In this document: positions 1 to 11,630 of the stretch, one piece after another
Position numbering within the stretch: the stretch's first letter is position 1
How the letters are laid out: each line of letters starts with the position of its first letter
NCBI GenBank assembly: GCA_964030475.1
Contig: CAXIPT010000008.1
Coordinates: 542,072 to 606,071 of the forward strand
DNA: 64,000 nt
Direction: 5' to 3'
Origin: Tethya wilhelma
Taxonomy: Eukaryota > Porifera > Demospongiae > Tethyida > Tethyidae
Notes under the pieces: generated by a model
Told to the model about the DNA's origin: nothing
The model's database searches: none
Seen by the model: the letters and a program-made list of their open reading frames with translations, nothing else
Translations under genes and position numbers: made by a program

Positions 1-140
1 AAATTTTTGTGCCATTCAGCATAATTTTTTTATAGCTAGACCTTACGGCTCTGGAGCTTATTTTTGAACAATACTATTATAAAGACCAGTTTGTCACAGT
101 TTGGATATAATTTTTGTTTTTAGTATGACCAGGATTAAAG

Positions 141-356
141 TCCATCTGGTTTGAGAATGCCACTGGAAGTGAAATAATGAGAATCATGTAATACTCTTCT
201 ATGGGACAAATTTCTAACTTTTGACTCGTAAGGTGTAGGAAGCTGGAAAAGCAATCAAAAGAATGGGGAGAACGAGCGCTTCCAATAGTGCTTGAAATTT
301 TGAATTTGGTTGGATATTTAGAAATTTTTTTTACCGGTATTCTCAAACCAGATGGA
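141..356. mobile_element. Small MITE-like inverted-repeat element
   Basis: An 18-bp sequence at 141-158 (TCCATCTGGTTTGAGAAT) is repeated exactly in inverted orientation at 339-356, bounding a 216-bp AT-rich interior with no coding signal. This is the form of a non-autonomous inverted-repeat element inside an intron of the aminopeptidase gene. No clear target-site duplication is visible, so the superfamily is unknown. Confidence 0.5.
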
Positions 357-443
357 TTTTAGCACTACCACTTATTGTGTGCCTAAGTAATGTGTTGAAT
401 GTGATTTTGGTGTATGTATATCATGTACTATATCTCTGTACAG

Positions 444-1676
444 TCTGAAGGTGATACAAGAGTACCCCAGCTCATGGACACTTGGACCAGACAGATGGGC
501 TACCCTGTGCTCACTGTGAGTCAGAGCACCAACACCCTCACACAGACAAGGTTCTTCTCTGTGGAGCCAGAGAACTTGAGCACCATTGCCTACTCCCCAT
601 ACAAGTGAGAGAAAAATATAAAATTATATTCACAGTTGTGTATTTTAGCTTTTTATCTCTGACGACCCCTTTCCAGTTATATCTGGGAGGTCAATTTTGA
701 CTACTTGTCAGAGCGCAGTGATGATGTGACTAAAGTAATGCTCAGTACTGATTCAGGTTAGTGGCACCATTTCAATCACAAATATCCAATTGTTGCATTT
801 TCTCAAAAAAAATTTTTTTCTATATAATTCTATATTATTATAATTATATACATTACATTTTTTTGCTCCAGTTACTGTTCAGTGGCCTAGTAATGGATGG
901 ATCAAAGCTAATGTGAATCAGACTGGCTACTATCGAGTGAACTATGAAGAAGAGAATTGGTTCAAACTCATCCAGTACCTCAAGGATAACCCAAACTCTA
1001 ACAAGGTATGTTTGTTGACTTATGTGATGATGAAGTGATGAAGCTGACCAGTGTGTGATGGTGATTGATAAGTGGTTCACTCCTGTATTAACTATTGCAT
1101 AGATGTGATGCTTGAAATTATCTCTTTCTTTGATCTGTTTTCTTCGTTGCAGCTGTCTGCTGTGGATAGAGCTGGGTTGCTAGATGATGCCTTTGCATTG
1201 GCAAAGTACTAGCTATTGTAGAAGGTGTGCTATATCAAGTGGGAAAAAATCTCCTTTTCTCTTTCTCTTGTTTTGTTCTTGCAGTGCTGGTCAACTGGAC
1301 ACTCTCATAGCTCTGAATCTCTCCCTCTACCTTCGCAATGAGGACAGCTACCTCCCTTGGAACGCTGCTCTGGACTGGCTCAACCGGTTGGCCAATCGAC
1401 TCAGTCTCACCTCCCTCTTTGGAGCATACAGAGTGAGGGATAGATATTGATATTGCTTGTGGTGTATGGTTTTTATTGTGTACAAATTCAATGTGTATTG
1501 CAGGATTTTGTATTGGAGCTTCTCAAGCCTGTTGTCAGTGGTCTGCCATTCAATGCCACGGGTCTCTCCCATCTACAAATGTAAGTTGGAGGTTCATGTT
1601 TGAGTTCTAGTACCATAACTCTAGAATCTTGAATACTGAAGAAAAATTACAGTTGATAGAATATTTATATTTCCTT

Positions 1677-1751
<75 letters not shown>

Positions 1752-2920
1752 AGCTATCTTCGATCTCAGGTATTGCATTNCTCACACAGACAAGGTTCTT
1801 CTCTGTGGAGCCAGAGAACTTGAGCACCATTGCCTACTCCCCATACAAGTGAGAGAAAAATATAAAATTATATTCACAGTTGTGTATTTTAGCTTTTTAT
1901 CTCTGACGACCCCTTTCCAGTTATATCTGGGAGGTCAATTTTGACTACTTGTCAGAGCGCAGTGATGATGTGACTAAAGTAATGCTCAGTACTGATTCAG
2001 GTTAGTGGCACCATTTCAATCACAAATATCCAATTGTTGCATTTTCTCAAAAAAAATTTTTTTCTATATAATTCTATATTATTATAATTATATACATTAC
2101 ATTTTTTTGCTCCAGTTACTGTTCAGTGGCCTAGTAATGGATGGATCAAAGCTAATGTGAATCAGACTGGCTACTATCGAGTGAACTATGAAGAAGAGAA
2201 TTGGTTCAAACTCATCCAGTACCTCAAGGATAACCCAAACTCTAACAAGGTATGTTTGTTGACTTATGTGATGATGAAGTGATGAAGCTGACCAGTGTGT
2301 GATGGTGATTGATAAGTGGTTCACTCCTGTATTAACTATTGCATAGATGTGATGCTTGAAATTATCTCTTTCTTTGATCTGTTTTCTTCGTTGCAGCTGT
2401 CTGCTGTGGATAGAGCTGGGTTGCTAGATGATGCCTTTGCATTGGCAAAGTACTAGCTATTGTAGAAGGTGTGCTATATCAAGTGGGAAAAAATCTCCTT
2501 TTCTCTTTCTCTTGTTTTGTTCTTGCAGTGCTGGTCAACTGGACACTCTCATAGCTCTGAATCTCTCCCTCTACCTTCGCAATGAGGACAGCTACCTCCC
2601 TTGGAACGCTGCTCTGGACTGGCTCAACCGGTTGGCCAATCGACTCAGTCTCACCTCCCTCTTTGGAGCATACAGAGTGAGGGATAGATATTGATATTGC
2701 TTGTGGTGTATGGTTTTTATTGTGTACAAATTCAATGTGTATTGCAGGATTTTGTATTGGAGCTTCTCAAGCCTGTTGTCAGTGGTCTGCCATTCAATGC
2801 CACGGGTCTCTCCCATCTACAAATGTAAGTTGGAGGTTCATGTTTGAGTTCTAGTACCATAACTCTAGAATCTTGAATACTGAAGAAAAATTACAGTTGA
2901 TAGAATATTTATATTTCCTT

Positions 2921-2985
<65 letters not shown>

Positions 2986-3104
2986 AGCTATCTTCGATCT
3001 CAGGTATTGCATTCTGCTGCTCGTTATGGTTGTCAAGATGTCATTGATACAGCAGTAGATCTCTTCTCACAATGGAGACATCAGAACATAAGGTGGGGTC
3101 ACAG

Positions 3105-3145
<41 letters not shown>

Positions 3146-4752
3146 GCAATCAAATCCATCTGCATACCCGCAGCATTGACCCTGATCTGAAGTTTGTGGT
3201 GTACAGTATTGGCATAGCTCATGGCTCTGAGGAGGACTGGGACTTCATGTGGGACGAGTACACCAGATCCACTGATCCCTATGAGAAGAGACTGTTTCTC
3301 TCAGCTCTGGCTCAGTCAACAGAACCTTGGATACTCAGCAGGTACATTGTATATGCATGCTTGTCACATGTTGTCACATGACTATCATGTGATGCACCAG
3401 GTATATCATTACTATCATGTGATTCATAACATCTCTCCACATCACACTTCTCAATGATCGCTTGTCACATGATTTTCATCACATGACTATCACATGACTC
3501 TTACACAGGTACCTAGAGTATGCCCTGACCAAGGTGAGGAGCCAGGACACCCTCAGTGTGGTGGCCTATGTCTCCCACAATATTCATGGGAGATACCTCG
3601 TGTGGAACTTCATTAGGAACAACTGGGACTACATCCGTGATCGGTACGTTGTGGATATTATAGCTTATAGCTTCGTTTCCAGGCTCCTATATTTCGACAG
3701 AAATAAATACAAGGGAGGAGCCTGGGGATGAGGCTATGTAGCTTATGGTTATTGCCATACATGTGTGGATCAATAAACTGATTTTAGCTTTAAGATAAAG
3801 GCTGCAGTTTTGGCTCATGCTAGCTGGTATTCCTCCAGGGTTAGTGTTTTGGACATGGAAATGAAAAGTCAATTTTGTGCCATCAATGTGTGGTAGAGCT
3901 AGTGCTCATGACCATGCAATCTTTATACCCTACATCTTTGAGTTTCAAGCAGCAATGTCCTTGTTATCGAATACGGTATTGTAATTGATTGTATACGGGA
4001 ATTTTTTCACTCTTTGAACAAAGGGGGAGCTCCTTTTATTGAAGCACAGACTAACACCACATCACATGTCATATGCCTTCTTGAAATTGATGAACTTCCC
4101 TATTTGCTCAATGCTTACTCGCTTGACTGCATGAGTAAATGTACTTCCTGTTCTAAAAGTAGCACAAGTATAGTCCAGTTCATTGTGAGTGCACACAATA
4201 CAGTGTAAATTTTGAAGGTCGATAATCAACAATACAAAAGATAGTAATAGCACTCATCTCTTAATCTCTCATTTCTCTCTCTCTTCTGTTTCAGTTATGG
4301 TGGTGGTAGTTTCTTTGATCGAGTGATTCGCAGCATCACTTCCAGCTTCAGCACCAACCTGGAAATGCAAGAGGTTTGTCACCATTTTGTGACGAGAACC
4401 TTTTCTTTCTCTTTTGCAAATGCCAAGCAAAGAGATGAGGGATCTAGCTCACAAATAGCACCTTGTTCCTAGCCTTTCCCTAGCAGAAATTTCCAAGTTG
4501 CTAACTTAAGCTCTAGGTTATAACCATACAGCCCTCATGTAATAACTCATGAATAAAACCCATCCTTTGAGTTACCTTCTGTTTTGTTTTCCTCAGGTTG
4601 TGAAGTTCTTTGAGGCCAATCCTGATGCTGGTACTGCTACACGGGGGTACCGTCAAGCCATAGAAGTGATCCGTGGGAACGTCAATTGGCTCTCGTCAAA
4701 CCAGGAACAGCTGGCCACCTGTCTTGCTGACGTCAGCAGCTGCTTTACTTGA
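444..4752 (+). CDS. M1-family aminopeptidase (aminopeptidase N-like), C-terminal half
   Basis: This is the C-terminal ERAP1_C-like helical region of a gluzincin aminopeptidase; the catalytic HEXXH domain lies upstream of the window. The first visible exon carries the family hallmark MDTWTRQMGYPVLTV (M1 proteins end their catalytic domain with a similar stretch). With the assembly duplication removed, the exons are 444-604, 677-756, 872-1005, 1153-1205, 1285-1432, 1504-1580, 2988-3092, 3174-3341, 3509-3643, 4295-4373 and 4597-4752. All have GT-AG borders and phases add up to 432 codons including the stop. Exons between 1781 and 2824 repeat 537-1580. The protein ends CLADVSSCFT. Family members trim N-terminal residues from peptides, usually at the cell surface or in the ER. 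Which paralogue this is cannot be told from the C-terminus. Confidence 0.9.
1681..1747. repeat. CT microsatellite
   Basis: A pure (CT)n run just before an exon acceptor (CACTCAG) of the aminopeptidase gene; it also supplies the polypyrimidine tract of that intron. The second copy, 2925-2981, is 10 nt shorter. Confidence 0.95.
1781..3013 (+). repeat. Second copy of a 1.24 kb exact duplication (assembly artefact likely)
   Basis: Bases from 1781 to about 3013 repeat 537-1779 with no difference seen other than the length of a CT tract (67 nt at 1681-1747, 57 nt at 2925-2981). The junction is a single N at 1780, exactly where the first copy stops in mid-exon. Translating both copies in series would break the reading frame and duplicate the helical domain. 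The simplest reading is two overlapping contigs that were not merged because the CT microsatellite differed in length. Confidence 0.85.
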
Positions 4753-5004
4753 TGCTACAGTCTATAGATGTACATGACATTGTGTTACCTGTGCATGCAT
4801 GGGCCTATAATTTTAGAAAAACACTATCCATTGCTCTGTGTAAATTTTATAACATCATCAAAATTATTATTTTTTTGGTAATAAAATTTATGTGACCTTT
4901 GTAGTGGGGGCTAATGAATAACATTAACCGAGGACTGACGTATATGATCCGGTCTAGCTCGTTCAGTGAAAGACATAATACTGTACATTATCTATGACTG
5001 TACA

Positions 5005-6015
5005 ATGGGGTGTTTAAACTCGAAGATTGCTGATGATGAGCCGTGGAGACAACCTGTGAGTGTATATAGATACCCTATTACAGCTAATGTATATGCTACA
5101 TGGGTGTGTGTCGGTCTATATAGCCTGCATAACTTGACTTTTTGTTGTCATACACAAGTGTTTGTTTATGACTCACACACGCATACACACACGCCTACTG
5201 AATGAATGTAGCCACCAAATGAGAGCCAAGGTCTTCTCTCCAAGCAGCCAGCTGCCAAGAGCTATACAGCAGATGTACCAGTGCCACCTAGAGACCCATC
5301 TGATTCATCAAAACTGCCCCTGGCTGCTTCCTACCCCAGCTCCATGCGGGTGGGCTCTCCAAGGACCAGTTCGGCCAAACCACTCGCCCAGTTTAAGTTC
5401 CTGGAGAAATCTTACGCTGTTTCCACACCGTCCTGCCTCGTTCCGCAAGTCAACGAACTCTTCAAGTCGATCTGCGAACGTTACGACATCTCTGTGACGA
5501 ATCGTGAAAAGATTGACGAAGCTCTTCAACTCTTTAAACAAGTGCTTGAAGTTGACCAGGAGGCATCGCTACAAGAGTGCTTCTCTACTTGGAAAAGTGT
5601 TCTTACTAATCCTACCTTCACTGTCGTGTCCAAAGAAGGCTCTGGAGATGTAAAAGAGATCAAAGTTCGTGCCGACAACATCCCCAAAGACAAGCGCAAA
5701 GCTTCTAAGCACATTCGCGATCTGTTGGACGCTTGCAACCTGTTTCTTCAACAGCGAGAGTTCTTACAACAGCGACTGATCAATGATTTGGAGCAGTTGG
5801 AGAGGTTGAGTGGAAACTTGCAGGTGTTGGGGAAGCAGGCTAATCTTAGTGTCTTTGAGAGGAAACAGCTGCCTAGGGTTGTGAGCTCTGCTCGTGAACA
5901 GTTTGTAAAGTTTCCAGAAGTGATGGATATGTTTTGGAGACAGGTGTATAGCCTCATGCATGACATCAACACAGCTGTTCACGTACTGGATGGTGCTAGT
6001 GAAATACCTGGGTGA
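5005..6015 (+). CDS. Predicted N-myristoylated protein of unknown function
   Basis: Two exons (5005-5055 and 5212-6015) encode 284 residues. The first exon begins MGCLNSK: Gly2 followed by Cys3 and a Ser at position 6 is the classic N-myristoylation plus palmitoylation signal, so the protein is probably anchored to the cytoplasmic face of a membrane. The start at 5005 was chosen because it supplies this signal and joins in phase to the long second exon. The N-terminal 80 residues are Pro/Ser-rich and look disordered. The remainder, from about residue 95, is almost entirely predicted helix, with a Gln/Leu-rich coiled-coil-like stretch (LQQREFLQQRLINDLEQLE) around residues 190-215. I do not recognise the family. 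It lies about 250 bp downstream of the aminopeptidase on the same strand. Confidence 0.75.
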
Positions 6016-6452
6016 TCATGGGTGTCTCTATGTGGTATGGTGTGTTTTTGAATTCTCGAAAGAATCTCAGTTGTGATTTTTTTTTGTTGTAACAAATCTT
6101 TTTAAAGTATCTTTGTATGTGCACACACAAAAAAATCTGCACTAGCTAATGTAGTGTGGTTGTTCACATGTGATGTGTGTATAATTTGTATTGTTCATTG
6201 TGTTTGAAAGATGTGATTAAGTGGTTCCTACACATTGTGTAGGTTTTTAGGAACGAAACTTAATTGTGAGGAATTGAATCTCTTCAACTGCGTATATAGA
6301 GCATTGCACAGTTTGAAGCTTTAGAAATCAGATCAATATGCATGGTATGTATGAACCATTATGGATTCACTTAGGATCAAAATTATGCCATGGATTAACG
6401 TGATCATCATACAACACAATTTTTGTACAAATAGCACTATTGAAATGATCAT
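6016..6452. other. Intergenic / convergent 3' UTR region
   Basis: AT-rich sequence between the convergent ends of the myristoylated-protein gene and the SelL gene. AATAAA-like signals are weak and no further coding sequence is seen. The right edge grades into the SECIS-bearing 3' UTR of SelL. Confidence 0.5.
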
Positions 6453-6510
6453 TTACATCAACACACACCCTTCCAAGAATCACTCAGATTGTGGGTGTGT
6501 GCATCATATC
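6453..6510 (-). promoter_or_regulatory. SECIS element of the SelL gene
   Basis: Read on the minus strand, about 60 nt after the stop codon, the RNA has the SECIS core AUGA (6507-6504) and the opposing UGAU (6460-6457). Between them, ACACACCC pairs with GGGUGUGU, extended by further G-C and G-U pairs. The apical loop contains an unpaired AA followed by a possible AAUC/GAUU mini-stem, as in type II SECIS elements. Position (3' UTR), orientation and all three hallmarks (non-Watson-Crick quartet, helix of 10-11 bp, apical AA) fit a eukaryotic selenocysteine insertion element serving two in-frame UGA codons. Confidence 0.85.
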
Positions 6511-6567
6511 AATCGTAACAAATGCCACTGTAAACGTTTGTTACAAAATTGTTAGAATTTTCACAAT

Positions 6568-7488
6568 TTAGAGAGACTTTAGAAAGGTCAAAAGGTCACC
6601 TACTTCCGGTCGATCGTACTGCTCCTTACTCTTGTAAGAATAGAGCACCTTTCCATTTGAATCAACGATAAAATCGCCACCAATGACGGTCACATCATCG
6701 CCATGCCTCGCAATATTGTCCACTCTTCCTCCAACAACTTTTTCAGCGTACGCAATAAACACCTTCAAATCCCAAGCAGCGCTCAACAGACGACGAATCC
6801 CAAAATGTTTGTACAAGAGCTGGGATCGGTCGAGAAGAAGAGGCAAGGAACAACCGTACTGCTGTAGCCACCACTGTCCCTCCTGCCTCGTCCCACTGGC
6901 CACCACCACCACCTGACAGCCAAGATGGCGGAACTCATCGAGTCTCGCTTCTATAGCTGCGATGTGCTCGTTTCACGGTCGTCATACGTAGTGCTTACGG
7001 AGAACAAAGAGAGTGAGGTCGGTCTTCTTCAAGAGGCTCTCGAGGTTGGTCGTTTCACCAGATCGGGTCTCCACAAGGGTGAGATCTTTGGGAAGAGATT
7101 TACCAACGGATGCAACAGGAGTGGCCGTTTTCTCTTCATACACCTCCATCTCCTTGTCGAGGTCGGCCATAAACTTTTTGTATGCATCTTCAGCAGCTAG
7201 CAGCCTCTCTACAGTGTCACGCACTTCTGTGTCTGAGAAAAAAGTGCTCCATACTTTCTCTAATTCCTGTCTTGATTTCACGCCTGATGCTTTGAAGCAT
7301 TTGGCATAGTTCTGGACAGGATACACTGTTAGTAGACCGTACATTTCTTCAGGACCATGTGACTGTACAAATGTATTGATGTCTTGTGTGGACTCATAGT
7401 GCTTGCGGCCATTTCGAACCATTTCCTCTAACTCCACAGCCAGAGAGAGCACAGCTGAGAGGAGCTTCTCTTTGTCTGGATACTCCAT
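6568..7488 (-). CDS. SelL: Selenoprotein L-type protein (AhpC/TSA-like, UxxU redox motif)
   Basis: A single exon encodes 306 residues if two in-frame TGA codons (6982-6984 and 6973-6975) are read as selenocysteine. Residues 1-130 are a helical N-terminal region. Residues 130-306 form a thioredoxin-fold AhpC/TSA (Prx-like 2) domain: the strand LTLFVLRKHYV runs straight into U169-R-P-U172, then NEHIAAIEARLDEFRHLGC and a strand VVVVASG. Related proteins have CxxC or CxxU at this exact place. A diselenide-forming UxxU is the defining feature of selenoprotein L, described from aquatic animals. The same frame continues without any other stop to TAA at 6568, and a SECIS follows. An alternative is a 42-nt in-frame intron with GTAAG...GCAG ends removing both TGAs, but that would delete the redox centre. 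The start lies 228 bp from the divergent SAP18 start. Confidence 0.88.
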
Positions 7489-7716
7489 TCTAACCTGAAT
7501 AATGTATAAATGAAAATTATATATAGTAACTTAGTACCAGCATAGGCACCAGTGACCTATTAAAAACATACCTTATCCAGTATCTAGTCTGACATGTGCA
7601 CACATGTACGTGCATGCCTTGCATGCATGCAGCGCGCATGCTTTATATTTACGCGCACAATTAATTTTGCTTTGACGACCATTACCCATTGCATTATCTG
7701 ACCAACGTGCAAAAAC

Positions 7717-8458
7717 ATGTCTGAAAGGCCACCACGAGAGAGAAGATCTAGCAGGTCAAAATCTCCAGTAGCAGTTAGGAAGGAGATGCCGCCTAAAGTT
7801 GAGCCAGAAAAACCTCTCGATGCGTATAAAGTTGATAGAGAAAAGGTGAGAAATCGTTGTAGTACTAGTGTGCATTATTTAGAAATTTCGTTCTCATACT
7901 GTTTTGTAGACATGCCCCATGCTACTGAGAGTGTTCTATAACATTGGTAGACACCACAGATTGGAGGAGTTCTCAAGAAATGGTGTGCCTTCAAATGAAC
8001 TACAAATATACACCTGGTAAGGATGCTCGTACAAGGTACATAACATAGGAGGGAAGGGGAGCACTTTCATAGACACCTTTTTTTGTGTAACCCTTTCCCT
8101 TGAGATAAAGCCATTCAACTCAATGTATGTAGCATAGCTAACTGACATGTAGTGTAGCTAACAGTGCCATCTTTCTAACCTTATACCTCTTAGGATGGAC
8201 TGCACACTACGTGAGCTCATGTCTCTCATCCGGGACGTCAATCCTGATACCAGACAGAAAGGAACCCTCTTCTCGTTTGCCACGGTGTACCCTGACCCCA
8301 GGAGAGGAGGGTATCGTCTCAAGGACCTTGGACAGACGTGCTCTGGTAGGCGTGGCACTGATGACAACATCACACTGCACTCGATGAAGTTCCAGATCGG
8401 AGACTTTATGGACGTAGCTATATCTGTACGACCCCCCACAAGGGGTAGACCCTATTGA
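7717..8458 (+). CDS. SAP18: SAP18, Sin3-associated polypeptide p18
   Basis: Three exons (7717-7845, 7910-8016, 8194-8458) encode 166 residues, the usual SAP18 length. After an Arg/Ser/Pro-rich N-terminus come the conserved blocks TCPMLLRVFYNIGRHHRLEE, NELQIYTWMDCTLRELMSL, a GTLFSFATVYPD strand and KFQIGDFMDVAI, ending in RGRPY. SAP18 is a ubiquitin-like-fold subunit of the Sin3-HDAC corepressor and of the ASAP/PSAP splicing-associated complexes in the nucleus. Its upstream region is shared with SelL. Broken copies of its third exon occur at 23791-23853 and 30060-30180. Confidence 0.95.
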
Positions 8459-8670
8459 ATTCATTAATTTTGTGCCATGTACTTCATACCATGCATATTT
8501 GGTATCAATTATTATTATAGAACTGTATTATAATAAAATTGCTATTATAAATGCATTATCATAAATTTGCACAATAATAAAAAATAATAATTGCTATAAA
8601 ACAATGAAAATGTTGATTACTAAAGACAATAATAAATTATTATGAAAACAATAACTTGCATGTGCACACA

Positions 8671-11630
8671 TCATCTCATACATTTTGTTTTAAGGATCTC
8701 ATCAGCAATGCCTTCCTGTCCTATTTCCTGTAGAGCTTTGGCTAGAATATTCCAAGTGAGAGTATCACCACACTTTTCAATGACTTTATGTTCTCTCCGT
8801 AGCCAGGCCATCACCATGTCAAGAAGAAGGTCTTGCATATTCTTGAGTTTAAATACGTCCAAACCTAATTCCACTCCAAGAAGTATGATCTGGTGTCTGT
8901 TCAATTTCTCCAAATACTTACATATACCAGTAAAGTCACTTTCAGTTACTACAGAAACATGATTATTATGCATGGACAATCATGTATAATACTGTGCACA
9001 GCATTGATAGGTATCAAATGATGCTAACTTACCGGTTGCTTCAACTATAACTGGAGTAATAGAAACTGATGTTGGATTAGTGATTTGAGGAGAAGTACCA
9101 CCTATGAAAATGAATATGAACATTAACCCACTATTTAGACGATTATAAATTTATTGACAATCATCTTACCAGCTTTGAACTGGTTCATCCATAGACTACA
9201 CTCTCTCATGACTAACTCATCACACCTACATGTTGTTAGATCAAATGCTTCACTGTTTTTGAGGCAACAAAGGCTCATTTCGTTCTCATCAAAATTAGCT
9301 AAACTGTCCATTGGTGAAAAAAAAGAATCATCCTGTTCAGAGTGAGGTCTACAAACAGCCATATGATTCTCATTAGGGTGTTTTGGGCATTGAAATCCTA
9401 GTTCATAAGATGTTGAAGATTCCATAAATGGCGAAGCAAAGGACTCTTTGCGTTTCATTTTCGAGATCACATTATCAAGAGTGCAACAAATTCTTTTAAG
9501 TACGTGTTTGCAAATCACATGACAATGATCTCTCTTCAGGTTGGTAGAGGTCGGCTGGATGTGAATTTCATATCGCTTTGGTCTTGAAATCAGAGTCACA
9601 TAGGAACTAATACTGCGTTTATCAGTACTGCAGTACATATTGACACGAAACGTGACACGATTCTTGTACAAATAAACATCTGAAGATTTGCTAGCTTTCT
9701 TGTCTGGTTTCTGAAGAATCCATGTTGGTATCAGTAGTTTCTGGTTTCTGGTTTGATTTGATCTAGCTGCTAAACTAGCTATGGAGGCACAGAACAGACC
9801 AAATGGTACAATACCACTTTTAAAATAAATCAGGAGGGGAGCAGGATCACCAGGACTATGGGATACTATTAATTCACTTTCCTGAGCCAATGGAAGCACT
9901 ACAGGCATGAAATAGTTTTTTGTGGGAATTTGTGATGCTAATCGAGTCTCGGTCTTATCAGCTAAACCTTCATCTGAATCGGTACAATCGTCAACGGAAG
10001 CTATGATAAAAAGGTGCTCAAGTAGATTGACAAGTTGCATTAATGAGAGTGTACTTGACTTAAATTTACAAATCTTTGAGAGGTTTGAAATGTCTTCGAG
10101 TGTGAACCAGCCTTCTCTCCTGAACTCATCGCACTTCTTTTTATGGACATATCTTATACTGAAAGCATCTCGGATCAGACATGTGATGGTACCAAACACA
10201 ATTTGAGGATTACAGATAACCACATCATTCAGCTCCTCTACTTCAGGGTAGTACATTAGAATTCCAATGTGATGGTGCAAAAACCATATTGCTGCAATAA
10301 CATCAGACTCACTCATTTGAAGTCGTTGACCAATTTCTTTACACTGAGATAAAGTCAACGTGTCTTTTTTCATTCGGCGAACAAAAATGCTAAATATGAA
10401 CCATGTAATAGGAATGGGAAGCTCAGTAAATTTCTGAAGAATGATTTCTTCTAGTCTCTTTTTCATAGCTTTTACTTCACTCTCAGGACCTGTCATGTTA
10501 TCCACATCAAATATGAGTTGGTCATTTGAAGCATGATGTAATAAAAAATTGTCTTCAAACTCTTTCAATTCTTTCTGTAGAACTTCATCAATCTCCTTTA
10601 TTTTTGATTGTACCTCTGCTGGGCTCCCTTCAAGCTTGTCCTTGAATGTACCCACAAGCATTGCAGCCCGAGAGAGAAGTAGATCAAGCATTTCCTTTGG
10701 TAAACTTGTAGGGGGAGTGGTTGCAGATGTGAAGCATGCTATGTTGGAGAGAATCTGAATGATAACCTCTTGAACAGTGCAGGATGACTCACCAAGAGAC
10801 ACCAATTTGTTGTCTTCACCAACATATCGGATGTTGTACCTTTGTTTCAGTTCCTGATCCAGACGAAGAAAGATCAGATAGAGAGCTGGACCGATCGTCA
10901 ACATAGGTAGTGTCTCAATGAAGGCTGGCTGTCCACCAGTGTCCACCATGTTGAGGAGGATTGTCTTCTCAAGTTCAACTTTTAGTTGTTGTAGACCGGA
11001 TTGCGATTTCAAAACACTGTTGAAAGCTTCAAATGCTCTCTCGATTATCGGATCTTTGTGCATACTAGTAACAGGGTTTACTTCAGGGTTCTTCTGAGAC
11101 TGTGCAGTAGAATCTTGATCTCCACTTGCCAATGGTGTACCTTCATCCTGCTGCAGCTCAGTAGCATTACCTAATGACGTATCCATTTCTGTTGCTTCCT
11201 CAAGCTTTTGGCTTTCCTTTTCTGTGATAAACTTGCAGAGAAGACTTAACTCTTCATCTAGGCTAACAGTATCATTATCACTTGTCAATGATTCTTTATC
11301 TTTCCCCACAGCAACCCATTCACTCCTATAGATGAAAGCTGTCGTATTCTGTATTTTCTCTTCAGCTACATGTACTTTCACAACAACATTTTGAGCTTCA
11401 ATTGCCCCAGTACTATATATAGGGTGATCAGGTTGGTCTTTAAGATTGACTATTTCCCCAAGCAATCGCCTCATCAAAGAAGTTTTCCCAAACCCTGGTG
11501 GGCCCATCATGAGGAACTTGATGTATTTGAGGGTAATAGTGAGACCCTTGGCCATTGCTCGTTGGTAAGCTTCATAAGTTGCTTGCTGTTCATTAGAGAG
11601 GTTTTGACCTGTAGTATTCAGGACAAGCAT
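8671..11630 (-). CDS. Roc-COR GTPase with C-terminal death domain
   Basis: Three exons (11630-9170, 9101-9033, 8948-8671) join in phase to give 935 residues. Residues 43-51 are a Walker A/G1 loop (GPPGFGKTS), D230-TGGQP is a G3 motif of the ROCO type, and GTFKD at 327-331 resembles G4. About 120 acidic, Ser/Thr-rich residues are inserted between G1 and G3. Residues about 405-560 match a COR domain pattern (PITWFIFSIFVRRM, FLHHHIGILMYYPE, VVICNPQIVFGTITCLI). The last exon (from about residue 843) has the six-helix death-domain signature, with WNILAKALQEIG. The ROC-COR-death order is that of the C-terminal half of DAPK1; no kinase or LRR is visible. A signalling role in innate immunity or cell death is inferred. 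The start at 11630 is the first Met in the exon; an additional 5' exon is possible. Confidence 0.8.

Noticed and set aside
537..2824. A genuine internal domain duplication in the aminopeptidase
   Set aside because: No sequence difference was seen apart from a microsatellite length, an N sits at the join, and the frame breaks in mid-exon, which fits an unmerged contig overlap better.
3004..3092. Exon acceptor at 3004 (reading YCILLLV)
   Set aside because: The upstream acceptor at 2988 joins in phase and gives the conserved IYLRSQVLHSAARYG; the 3004 frame does not continue.
5281..6015. Start of the helical protein at 5281
   Set aside because: The codon there is GTG inside an open exon that begins at a TAG acceptor at 5211; the spliced ATG at 5005 adds a coherent lipidation signal.
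6568..6981. Two separate genes or a nonsense-disrupted pseudogene at the SelL locus
   Set aside because: Both TGAs are in one frame at the redox motif, no TAA/TAG interrupts the frame, and a SECIS follows.
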